The notes beneath the pieces are model-generated. The model searched no databases. It had not been told where the DNA came from and saw only the letters and a list, made by a program, of their open reading frames with translations. The position numbers were made by a program, and so were the translations under genes. Positions 11,601 to 20,644 of a stretch of 64,000 nucleotides of DNA are shown piece by piece (positions within the stretch are counted from its first letter, which is position 1; each line of letters starts with the position of its first letter). This stretch comes from Capitella teleta (lineage: Eukaryota; Annelida; Polychaeta; Capitellidae), in contig KB302959.1 of assembly GCA_000328365.1 (NCBI GenBank), forward strand, positions 69,109 to 133,108, written 5' to 3'.

Positions 11601-13809
11601 AGAGTTTCTCTGACTCCTGGCTTCAGCTCGCGATGAGAAGAAACTCGCCATCGTGGAGAAGTACCTGCGATCAGTTGGAATGTTCCGCGATTTCTCCAAG
11701 GCTGGCGAAGATCCTCTGTTCTCCGAGGTAATTGCGTGATGACGCAGAGGGAATTTTAACGCCGCTGTTCCGTTGTGCAGGTGGTGGAGCTCGACCTCAG
11801 CACGGTCGTGTCGTGTTGCTCCGGACCCAAGCGACCCCACGATCGCGTTCCTGTCGCAGAGATGAAGTCCGATTTCCTGCAGTGTTTGTCCAACAAAACC
11901 GGATTCAAGGTTGCGGTTGTTGTTGAGCTTTTGCCGCGTCAACTTTTGTGTTTCAGGGGTTCGCCGTTCCCGAGGATAAGCTTCCGGCCACTGCTCCGTT
12001 TGTGTTTGAGAACGAGGAGCACACGCTGAAGCATGGCTCTGTGGTGATAGCCGCCATCACGTCCTGCACCAACACCAGCAATCCTTCCGTCATGCTGGGG
12101 GCAGGTTTGGTGGCGAAGAAGGCCGTCGAGGCAGGGCTCACCGTGAAGCCGTTCATCAAGACCAGTCTGTCTCCTGGCAGTGGCGTGGTCACTTATTATC
12201 TCAAGGAAAGTGGAGTCATCACTTACTTGGAGAAACTTGGGTGCGTGCCACTCGGTTGCGTGTTGCGCCTCATGGGAATTTATATTTTTCCAGTTTTGAC
12301 GTCGTTGGTTACGGCTGCATGACGTGCATTGGTAACAGTGGGCCTCTGGCTGATCCCGTTGCAGAAGCCATCGAGAAGGTAATAAGGGTGTCGGCTGCTC
12401 GATTTGAGGTTTCACGGCTGTGTTTCAGAATGAGATCGTCGCCTGCGGTGTTCTGTCCGGCAACCGTAACTTTGAGGGTCGTATTCACCCCATGACGCAG
12501 GCCAACTACCTGGCGTCTCCGCCTCTAGTCATCGCGTACGCCCTCGCTGGCACGGTTCTCATCGACTTTGAGAAGGAACCTCTCGGTGAGTCCGTTAAGG
12601 TCATCTCTCTACAAGTTGGCATCGTCTGTTTGTCGTTCACAGGCCACAACGCCGAGGGGAAACCGGTGTTCCTCAGAGACATCTGGCCAACGAGAGACGA
12701 GATTCAGGTCGGTTTCTCAGCTGCTCCGCCTTTTTCGCTCGTGAAATGAGTTGTTTTTAATTTTTACAGGAGGTTGAAAAGGAGTTTGTCATTCCAGCCA
12801 TGTTCAAGGAGGTTTACTCACGAATCCAGCACGGAAACGAACGATGGAACAAATTGCAAGTTCCCGACTCGATGCTCTACTCGTGGGATGACAAATCGAC
12901 ATACATCAAGTCGCCTCCCTTCTTTGAAACCATGGTATTTATAGACTCAATCCAACCGATGATAACTTGACGCCTTCTTTATCCACAGACGAGGGAGCTG
13001 CCCGGCATCAAGTCCATCAACGAGGCCCATGTGCTACTCAATCTGGGAGACTCCATCACCACCGATCACATATCTCCTGCCGGCAGCATTGCTCGCAACA
13101 GCCCCGCGGCCAGGTACCTCGCTGCTAGGGGCCTAACCCCACGAGAGTTCAACTCATACGGGTCACGGCGTGGCAACGACGCGGTCATGGCTAGAGGCAC
13201 CTTTGCGAACATTCGTCTGCTCAACAAGTTCATCGGGAAGGCCGCTCCGAAGACTGCTCACATTCCCTCGGGTGAAGTGGTGCGTCGTGTCTTGTTCATC
13301 CGGACGCTGTTAACGATCGCGGTTTCAGATGGATGTCTTTGATGCGGCTCAACGCTACATGGACGACAAGACGCCCGTTATCGTCCTCGCAGGCAAGGAG
13401 TACGGCTCAGGGTCATCGCGCGATTGGGCCGCCAAAGGTCCCTACCTGATGGGAATCAAGGCCGTCATCGCCGAGAGCTACGAGCGAATCCATCGATCGA
13501 ATCTGGTCGGAATGGGGCTCGTGCCTCTGCAGTATCAGGCTGGGCAGAATGCTGAGACGCTTGGCTTGACCGGCAAAGAGCGCTTCTCCATCGAACTGCC
13601 GCAAGATTTGACCACCGGGCAGTTGGTCGATGTCAAGGTCGGTTGAGAGGTTTTTGTGTTTTTTTTACGTGACTGGATTTTTTTTTTCTCTCTCGCAGAC
13701 CAACGACGGGAAGTGCTTCCAGGTCGTGGCTCGGTTTGACACGGAGGTCGAGTTGATGTACTTCCGTCATGGGGGCATCCTCAACTACATGATCCGCAAC
13801 ATGCTGTGA
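5657..13809 (+). CDS. ACO1/IREB2-like: Iron-regulatory protein / cytosolic aconitase with an IRP2-type insert exon
   Basis: Exons: 5657-5675 (inferred), 9507-9611, 9670-9838, 9890-10027, 10401-10577, 10892-10961, 11013-11208, 11263-11574, 11627-11727, 11781-11909, 11957-12240, 12294-12378, 12429-12585, 12643-12707, 12770-12934, 12989-13279, 13329-13637, 13699-13809. All phases join, giving 960 aa, or 901 without exon 5 (human IRP2 963, IRP1 889). The family interconverts citrate and isocitrate when carrying [4Fe-4S] and binds iron-responsive elements in mRNA as apoprotein. Visible signatures: [49 protein letters not shown], and cluster cysteines in [10 protein letters not shown] (codon 12065-12067) and [11 protein letters not shown] (12316-12318, 12325-12327). 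Also [14 protein letters not shown] and [13 protein letters not shown]. All three cluster cysteines are present, so aconitase activity is plausible. The first exon MMAATEG is placed by phase and promoter context only. Confidence 0.93.
6511..7238. mobile_element. pogo/Tigger-like MITE in IRP intron 1
   Basis: The ends are inverted: CAGTCAGACCCCGTTAATCC at 6511-6530, and its near-perfect complement ending GGGTCTGACTG at 7238. TA dinucleotides lie directly outside both ends (6509-6510, 7239-7240), as expected for TA target-site duplication by Tc1/mariner/pogo transposases. A GGCGGATT-ACGAAAAGGGCGG block lies near both ends in the same direction (about 6553 and 7200). No transposase ORF, so the element is non-autonomous. 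The family assignment rests on end sequence and TSD only. Confidence 0.7.
7239..9506 (+). other. Remainder of IRP intron 1
   Basis: If the inferred first exon is right, this is intronic. It holds a C-rich run (7745-7756), a (CT)n tract near 9058-9082 and otherwise AT-rich sequence. No coding exon or RNA gene was recognised. Confidence 0.45.
10401..10577 (+). other. IRP2-type cysteine-rich cassette exon (exon 5 of the IRP gene)
   Basis: A 177-nt exon bounded by a good acceptor (ATTGTTGCAG) and a donor GTTGGT forced by phase. It starts and ends in phase 2. It encodes 59 residues containing [22 protein letters not shown] and [10 protein letters not shown], with four cysteines. This matches the start (IQNAPNPGGGDLQ) and end (ILCPFHLQ) of the 73-residue insert of vertebrate IRP2, recalled from memory. 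It sits at the equivalent place, between QVDMAR and [13 protein letters not shown]. In mammals this insert also has its own exon and has been studied in IRP2 turnover and redox/heme sensing. Skipping it restores the IRP1-type joint [11 protein letters not shown]. Confidence 0.85.
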
Positions 13810-13931
13810 GGGGGCGCCACTGTGCCATTTGCGATGCTGCTCCTCTACTGAATCATGTCGCTCGTAATTCGATTAATTGCCTCGTTCCTGTAATTGTCGT
13901 TATGGGATGAATGAACCTGCCATTAACGCGA

Positions 13932-13937
13932 AATAAA
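13932..13937 (+). terminator. Poly(A) signal of the IRP gene
   Basis: AATAAA 123 nt after the stop codon, the first hexamer in the 3' UTR. Confidence 0.65.
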
Positions 13938-14348
13938 GACTTTGTTGAATATAATTAACGCAATTATTTTATTCGTTTGTTGGCATTTTTTTCTTGGGGG
14001 GATTTTTATTTTTATTTTTTTCTTTCGGTGTGATTTACATGAATGGCAGTGTTGCTTGCAGTTTGTCGGCTCAAGAAGGCAATGTGAATATTATCTTAAC
14101 ATAATAATAATATAACATCCATGGGTTATTTCGAAGTTGTACTTTTAACATGCAATAAAATATTTCTAATTTTCAGTTCATGATTTGCTTTGATTCACAA
14201 AGGAGAAATTAATTTGTTTTACAACCATATTTTATAATTCATTTTGAATTTGACAACTGAGTGCTAATAACCAGCTAACACGGGTAATTTAATTGAATAC
14301 ATTTCAAAATAAAGTAGAAATAAATAATGACCAGCTGATGCATAAACG
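13938..14348. other. Convergent intergenic spacer
   Basis: The tail-to-tail gap between the IRP gene (+) and the zinc-finger gene (-) is AT-rich with a T-rich tract (about 13985-14025). No gene or repeat seen. Confidence 0.5.
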
Positions 14349-15425
14349 CTACACATTTTCATGCATGTACTTGATGTGCTTCTGAAACAGCGCTTTGCAG
14401 CTGTACGCTTTGTTGCAAGCATCACATTTTAACCTGTTGGCATGAACGTTCGAATGAATTTCCAAACTAGCTGCAGTCGAGTACGAATTCTGGCAGGAGG
14501 CGCACTTGAACGGCCGATCGTTGAAGTGCTTCTTCTCATGCTTCTTCAACGCTGCTTTAAACCGAAAGTGTTTATCGCACGTTTTGCACGTGAAGTGTGA
14601 GATCTTTCCCTGAGGAGTCTCCGTGATCTTGTGTGCTGCCACGAGGTGAGCCTCGAGGGACGACTGAGTTGGCAGACTCTTGCCACAAACCTCGCACTGG
14701 CACTGCGACAGTTTGGGAGAAGGGTTTCGTTTTGGTTTGGATGAGAGGTCTTCTGATATCACCATGACATTGCTATGGCTGCAACCCAGGACATCTCCGA
14801 TCTCTGCCACATTTTCGCCCATACCCGAGACCTGGCTGTAAGCGTTGTCGATCGGAGTTGAGTCAAAGAAATCGTCGTCAATCACGATCGTGTTCTTGGT
14901 GTCTGTTGTGTGCTTTGCCAGCAAACCACCTTTGACCTTCACCTCTGAAACCGTGTCAAAGTTCATTCCGCTGAAAGACTCCTCATCCGAATCGAGTTCT
15001 ATCGTCGTGCCATCCAGAGCAGTGGTTTCACAGAATGTCCTTTGTTTGCCTTCCAAGTGTAACTTATTCGCCTCGTTTGCATCATTACTCACCAGGGGGC
15101 GTGCTAAGATGTCCTGCAGGGAGGATAACGCCTCAGCTCCGAGTAATTTCAGATTACAAATTTCGTTTTCTTGCGCTGCAGTAGAGGCGCTGCTCGATGG
15201 AAGCGCAGATGCTCCTAATGCAGGACCTTCTGAATCCATGGTCACAGCGCGGTCTTGGAAGTGCACCAACACGACCTTCTTCCGATCAATAGTCAGACCG
15301 ATCGTTCCTTCGATGAGGAGCTCACTTTGGTAAACGGTGCTCACTTTGCAGAGCTGAGCCAGAGTGGTTTTAATCGCCTCCTCCAGGTGGCTCTCATCCT
15401 GACTGCTGCGCATTCTCTCGATCAA
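14349..15425 (-). CDS. C2H2 zinc-finger protein, four fingers, 5' exon not found
   Basis: One large 3' exon of 358 codons ending in TAA/TGA context after HIKYMHENV. Four C2H2 fingers lie at the C-terminus: CEVCGKSLPTQSSLEAHL, CKTCDKHFRFKAALKKHE, CASCQNSYSTAASLEIHS and CDACNKAYSCKALFQKHI. The second and third are joined by a TGEKP-like linker (HFNDRPFKC). The N-terminal half is acidic and Ser-rich with a possible structured start (EEAIKTTLAQLCKVSTV, LLIEGTIGLTIDRKKVVLVH). A clear acceptor TTTGATTGCAG precedes codon TTG at 15425, so at least one upstream exon is expected between 15426 and 16934. A MVP mini-exon near 15535 would fit in phase but is weak; translation could instead start at the internal Met (RMRSSQDES). 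Probable DNA-binding regulator; no ortholog recognised. Confidence 0.8.
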   Translation of the reverse strand: MIERMRSSQDESHLEEAIKTTLAQLCKVSTVYQSELLIEGTIGLTIDRKKVVLVHFQDRAVTMDSEGPALGASALPSSSASTAAQENEICNLKLLGAEALSSLQDILARPLVSNDANEANKLHLEGKQRTFCETTALDGTTIELDSDEESFSGMNFDTVSEVKVKGGLLAKHTTDTKNTIVIDDDFFDSTPIDNAYSQVSGMGENVAEIGDVLGCSHSNVMVISEDLSSKPKRNPSPKLSQCQCEVCGKSLPTQSSLEAHLVAAHKITETPQGKISHFTCKTCDKHFRFKAALKKHEKKHFNDRPFKCASCQNSYSTAASLEIHSNVHANRLKCDACNKAYSCKALFQKHIKYMHENV

Positions 15426-16649
15426 CTGCAATCAAAATGTACAAATATGAACATTTTTTTCCACGTGTGGATAAATCACACGTTAGTACGAATTAAGTAA
15501 ACAAAACATTTAGACAGAAATCCCACAGGAACCATGGAGGTCTACAATTACAACACTTTCTCTGTCACTCACTCAATGTGAGGGAGTGATTGTGGGTGAA
15601 TGTAGGGCTGTGACTCGGTTAGTCGGTAGTCGGTGAGTAATTTCACTAACTCAGTAACTGACTAAGTTAGTCAGTCAGATACTATCATAATCATACTCAG
15701 TCATAGACGCAGAGACGTTTCCCCAGAGGGGAACTCAGTCATAGACGCAGTCAGTGTGAGTGTGGTGGAATGAACTGCGTTGGCTCTAACTACTAGCAAC
15801 TGAGTAACGTGAGTAATATTAACGAACAACGAGCATCATTAAAGACTAAACTCACTGAGGAAAAGCAGTATGAAGCGATCTTCTGAGTACAAAGTCAAGT
15901 TGGTGGAAATTTAGTAAAATACGACTTGGAATCTGTGAGAATCATAACGCACTTGAGAAGTCAAGCAGAGCTACTCAGAGAATTACTATCTTAGTTTTTC
16001 TGTCTTGAATAACGATATTGAATGAATTATTATGCTATACTTAATTATTTATCGAAATAATCGACAAACACTGATTTTTTTTGTTAGAATTGTGTTTGAG
16101 TATTATGTACGAAAACGAAATATATTTTGTTGCGCCACCTGGCGAATGTCACAGAAACAAAAAATATACGTTCAGCACAAGAATAACGCAATGAAACGTT
16201 ACGTTTATTGCATGAAATTTGAGATTATATCGTTACCTTAGTGGCCTGCACATAAAAAGTTATATTGCACGTATACAGAGTGGCCCACAATTGAATGTGC
16301 GAATTGCAATAAAACCTGTGTGAACAACCACTTGTATAACATAATGTATCACTATGTATTGGACAAACTAGTCCTATACTATGGCAGATTTCAACCGCCC
16401 GCGGATCCGCCGTACCGTATTCGCCCTATACATAGTCCACACTAATTAAAATTTTAGATGCCTGGGTTACCTTACAATTTTCACGCAAATAATCCGCCAA
16501 ATATAACAGCATACATGCTGTGGTCTGCAATTTTGCCGGGGGCAACAACAACTGATCCGAGATTTAGGTTTACTTCTGAACTCTTTTTATATCACCAACA
16601 TCCAAGTTTGACTGAGAACAATGCTGGCAGCCACGAACGTCGTGCAATG
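15426..16649. other. Upstream region of the zinc-finger gene; low-complexity tract
   Basis: It should contain the missing first exon and promoter of the zinc-finger gene, not identified. From about 15600 to 15780 the sequence is built of degenerate GTCAGT/ACTCAG words, with a direct repeat of ACTCAGTCATAGACGCAG (about 15697 and 15737). Nothing else recognised. Confidence 0.45.
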
Positions 16650-16934
16650 TAAACATCCACGATGCTCGGGTTGAATACCCGTGGACATGCAGTACCTAGC
16701 AAACACGGGTTGGTACTCTCAACGTCCAATAGACATTGAAAACCGAACGTCGGTTTTAGGTCTGTACTAGGTCAAAATGTTGATCGAGGCGACGTCAAAA
16801 TCCAACGTCCATGCGACGTCAAAACCCAACCTCCATACGATGCAGGAATCCGTTGAGTTTTGACGTCAGAACGCCGAGTAAAGACATCCTATGGACGAAG
16901 GGTTTAACCTCGAATGGTTGTCGGATGTAGACGT
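16650..16934. repeat. GACGTC-rich interspersed-type repeat
   Basis: The segment carries alternating copies of GACGTCAAAA, CCAACGTCCA and related words in both directions (about 16715-16945), in the style of a non-autonomous transposon of unknown family. Borders are not clear and no TIR pair was confirmed. It abuts or slightly overlaps the last codons and 3' UTR of the neighbouring membrane-protein gene. Confidence 0.45.
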
Positions 16935-17693
16935 CTAATCGACGTATGATTTGGATTTTAAATGGACGATAATAAATACTGAAACCATGAAAAAAGCAGC
17001 TTTGATGCAAACATTTTTTATTAAAACTTTTTTTGATGGTGCATATTTCAGGACATGCTTAATTTCATCTAAAATATCTGCAGTCTGTGCTGTGCTGTCG
17101 TTGGCCATGACACTGTCTGCAAGGCTAAACCAATAATACATTGAATTTAGCAGTAACTTTTAATGTGTTCAGTGCAATAATTTGATTTATGATAATGCAA
17201 TTCTCTTTTCGGGTTTTCGCTTTTCTAAGCCTTAAGTTTTAGTACAAGGTAACTATACTGTATTAGTACATAGTGTAAGACAACTCACTGGCTTTGATCA
17301 TCATTGTCTGTGTCCCTGTTGGTGTCTCTTTTGGTGTCTCTGTCTGGTTCTTATGCAAGCTGTCTTGAATCTAGAAGAAAAAAAATAGACATGTAGTTTC
17401 ACACAACAAAAGTCAAACTAGCTAAGAAAAGGCGCATTATTTTGCTTATTTTTTTTATCTCGGAATATTCGTAAATAGCTGGATTTAATGTCTTTTATGG
17501 GGATCTGAGCCCCTATCTTCCCTACCTCAGCCGATATCAAACGTTTCTCTGCAGATATTGGTTGGTCGCATTCATCCCCTGTCGCAAATTCAGTAAATAT
17601 CTGGCTGTCTTGAGCCATTCCTACCCATGGGCTCGCTGGATTTATCAGTCCTTTCAGTTTTCTGGCACTCTTAGACATCCATAATGGGGTCAT
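16935..17693 (-). CDS. Unrecognised 143-aa protein with one C-terminal membrane segment
   Basis: Three minus-strand exons: 17693-17526, 17370-17289, 17116-16935. Junction phases 0 and 1 match, the middle exon is open in only the one frame used, and every boundary has a good GT or AG site (GTAGGG, TTCTTCTAG, GTGAGT, CTTGCAG). That makes chance assembly unlikely. The protein starts MTPLWMSKSARKLKG (the second Met could be used), has a polar Thr-rich middle (ETPKETPTGTQT) and a helical part (ADILDEIKHVLKYAPSKKVL). Next comes a hydrophobic segment (AAFFMVSVFIIVHL) near the C-terminus, giving tail-anchor-like topology. I recognise no family. It is head-to-head with the QT-repeat gene, 183 bp apart. 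Its 3' end runs into a GACGTC repeat, so the natural C-terminus could be altered by the insertion. Confidence 0.6.
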
Positions 17694-17876
17694 TCCATTG
17701 TATATCTGGTTTCTTCTGCTCTGTACAATTGTAGCTTCCCCTGAGCAGTTGAGAGAACAGCGAACAAACGCTCGTAAACGTTTGTCATTTCCGAACGGCG
17801 ATTTCCGGCCCCGGCTTTTGTTGGGCTATTGTAATTTATGTAGACCTGAGAGTGGCTTCTCTCTACGTTTCGGAAG
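17694..17876. promoter_or_regulatory. Shared bidirectional promoter interval
   Basis: 183 bp separate the start codons of two divergent genes, so both promoters must lie here or inside the 5' UTRs. The interval is GC-richer than its surroundings and lacks a TATA box. Confidence 0.45.
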
Positions 17877-20300
17877 ATGTCCACTGTAGAGAAGCCCTCC
17901 TTACTCGAATTGCATGTTCCACAAGATATCATCAAAGATCTAGCAGATCCAGAAAAAATATTCAAAAGTTGCGCCATTGATTGCGTGCTGCCAAGTGAAA
18001 GTGACAATACACACGCGTTGACTGCAAGGGTTCACTTCGAAAGGGTCGAAGGCGGTCGACTACGTTTGGGCATTGAGGGTGAGAAGATGACCTCCGATCG
18101 AGAGGAAATAATCACCAATTGGCTATGTGTAAAGTGTACTCAATGCTATCTGCAGATTACAAGATTGAACTCAGGACTGCTACCACTCACTTAATCTTGT
18201 TCCAAGCCTCTATATTGATCCCCACAGAATGCAGTCAATCTCACTCAGTGATTGATTCCTGAGACTGTGAGTCCGTCTCACTCCTCAGTCTCTGTCTCAG
18301 TGACAGAGAGGAACTTCACGGTTACTGTTATATGTTGCTAGAAAAAAAAGAAAAAAAACTCGTGATAATATCATCGTTCACTGATTCAGGGAATCATCCG
18401 GATTCAATCATAATACAATCTTGGGGAGTTTGCTGTTCTGTGCTTGACCATTTCTCTATTTTTGCCACATCGTGACAGGTCAACTTTAAAATTCTAAAAT
18501 TAAAATTGGGTAATCCCAAATTGATTAACTGAGTCGAGAGGAACAGCTTAGAGGCCTCTGTGAATGATTGTTGCGCAAATATTGGTTGGTTCAAAGGTGA
18601 CTGATCCAAGTACCAACTGAAATATGTTCCAATAATCACTAGCTTATCTGAAATCTAGCATTAGCTCTAGGCGTTGCTTATTAATACGAGTGACTTCAAG
18701 AGAATGCATTGTGTTCATATGTTCAGTGATCTAATTTCTTCCGTTCTCTCTTCAGTTGTGGATAAAACTCCTCCGAAACCAGTCGTGGAATGCGCCAGTG
18801 TGTTATCGCAAACTGACATTATGGAGTCGCTGAGCGCTCTAGTGCAAACAGAGCCGCCGTCTGTGGCTGAGGCTCCGGTGCAGGCATCGGTCGAGGTCTG
18901 CGTTGGAGAGCAGCAGACGGATGTGCGACCAGTGGCGACCTCTCTCAGCCAAACAGATTCCTCAATGGCGCTACAGGAACATCGGGACTCTCAGACTTTC
19001 ATTGCTGTTCAGGATTTTGACAGCCAGACGGAAGTGATCGCTCAGAGCACTTGCTCACAGACTGTGGTGGACGAGAGTCACGCTCTCATTCAGACAGACT
19101 CCCCCGATTTGAGCTACACCCTCAGCCAAACGGACTTCAGCCTGGCTAACTTAGTTGAACAGGACGTGCAGGCGACCGCTGACATGGCCAATAAGATCTC
19201 ACAAATTGAAGCGGAAAGCCAGCACCAGCTGATCCAGACGACAAGCAGCATGTCGCTGCTGGCGGAGGCGGATACGCAAGTGGAGGCAGTCATCCTGGGC
19301 GAGACGCAGTCACAGACTGACGCGACTGACGTCACGCACGGAGGGTTCCAGACTGAGCCGGTGGGTGGCGTTGCAGCTTGAGGTTTTCTGATTGATTTGT
19401 TTGTTTTTTTTTTGTAGGTTGAGACCGGTGAACAAGATTGCCAAACGGAAGAAGTTGTAGCAGAGCCAGGTGGGATTGCGAACATTTTGAGTTGCTTTGA
19501 CGATGCTTGTTTACACAGATCACGACCCCGACACGAACGGCATCGACCTGCCCGCCCCCGTCGAGGGCCTCCAGGACGCGAACTTCAATTACGAGCAGCC
19601 GTCGTTCGAAGTGGAGACGCAGACTGACCCGGTCACCATCATCATCGGAGACGCGAGTTTCCTGGTGAAAAAGCTCAAAGGAAACTCGGCGAGTCCAGCA
19701 AAGGTCACATCAGCCGGCAACGAGATTGAAATTGAGGTGAACGCCGACAAGCCCCCTCCCGACCGCAAACCCAGATACGTTCACCAATACAGCTCCCAGC
19801 GTCGCGGGGGGGCTCGCGTGCGCATGCCCGTGTCCCGCGCCCCCGTGAGCCGTGGCTCTCTGGGCAGAGGGGCCCCACCCTCGATCGCAGCAGCTCCCCC
19901 TCCGAAGCCTCAGGAAGAAACCAAGTTCAACTGCCCGTTCTGCTCGCTGATGTTCACTGAATCGCCCGCTCTGTACGAGCACATACAGGAGGGTCACTCT
20001 GACCAGAGGAACCTCATCAAGAAGCCCAAGGGTCGCGAGGGCAGGACCATCGTCATGCAGCCGGACGAGCAACCCCCGGTGCTCGTGCCGGTTGTGGGGA
20101 TGGCCGAGGTGGAAGGGGTCATCGAGGGGGAGATTACCCCGGGCCAGGAGATCTTCACGGAGGCAGTGCTCGATCCAGTCGCAGCGGCCGACGCCATCGG
20201 GAAGAGGAAAGAGGGAGGAGGAGGAGGAGGTGGCCCTCAAAATGCTGAAGGTGGATGGCTGATGAGTTGGCTCTCGAGAAAAAATAAAATTCCAGATTAG
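17877..20300 (+). CDS. QT-motif repeat protein with a C-terminal C2H2 finger (putative LC8-binding scaffold)
   Basis: Four exons: 17877-18078, 18756-19360, 19418-19469, 19519-20300, in frame, 546 aa. Residues 1-67 are a compact non-repeated domain (LLELHVPQDIIKDLADPEKI). From about residue 80 to 324 there are 14 QT motifs at irregular spacing, mostly SQTD, SQTE, IQTD or QTEP, for example LSQTDI, LVQTEP, LIQTDS, DCQTEE and ETQTDP. QT[DE] cores resemble the linear motif by which partners bind dynein light chain LC8. After a Pro/Arg-rich stretch (QRRGGARVR, residues 380-404) comes one C2H2 finger, C425-C428-H441-H446 (FNCPFC...HIQEGH). ASCIZ/ATMIN also combines zinc fingers with LC8 motifs but in a different order, so I do not call it ASCIZ. 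The C-terminus has a Gly run and ends MSWLSRKNKIPD. LC8 binding is inference. Confidence 0.8.
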
Positions 20301-20310
20301 CGTGCATTTG

Positions 20311-20312
<2 letters not shown>

Positions 20313-20343
<31 letters not shown>
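20313..20343. repeat. Poly(T) tract, 31 nt
   Basis: Uninterrupted T run just after the stop codon of the QT-motif gene, within its 3' UTR. Its length may be unreliable in assembly. Confidence 0.9.
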
Positions 20344-20344
<1 letters not shown>

Positions 20345-20638
20345 TCACAGAGAAATCAAAGACTTTATCTTTTCATTAACCTTGAGTCACGTATAGCTGT
20401 GTGAGGTATGTAAAGGATTATAGTGAAATGAAAAAAATTTTGTTTCAGCATTTTTGTTTTGTAAATTTCAATTTTACACTCTTATCCATTTTAGTGAATT
20501 GTATTTTACTTGTAATGTTGGTTATTTTACTTCAAGACATCATTGGTTAACCATTTAACCTAATATTTGCTCTCTCTCTCTCTCCTGTATCCGCTGTGAA
20601 GTCTATTTGTCTTGCATGTGCTTTGATGGTTTTCTCGG

Positions 20639-20644
20639 AATAAA
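20639..20644 (+). terminator. Candidate poly(A) signal of the QT-motif gene
   Basis: AATAAA followed by a T/GT-rich stretch, 339 nt after the stop codon. An AATAAA also overlaps the last codons (20282-20287) but is too early to be used. Confidence 0.5.

Noticed and set aside
11336-12415. Long minus-strand frames (up to 195 codons)
   Set aside because: Shadows of GC-rich IRP exons; no domain, and the plus strand is a full aconitase.
14845-15333. 162-codon plus-strand frame
   Set aside because: Antisense of the zinc-finger gene; Ser-rich composition comes from the complement of acidic codons.
17690-18007. 105-codon minus-strand frame over the divergent promoter
   Set aside because: Antisense of the first exon of the QT-motif gene; no family match.
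19710-20348. 212-codon minus-strand frame starting with a Lys run
   Set aside because: Antisense of the last QT-gene exon; the Lys run is the poly(T) tract.
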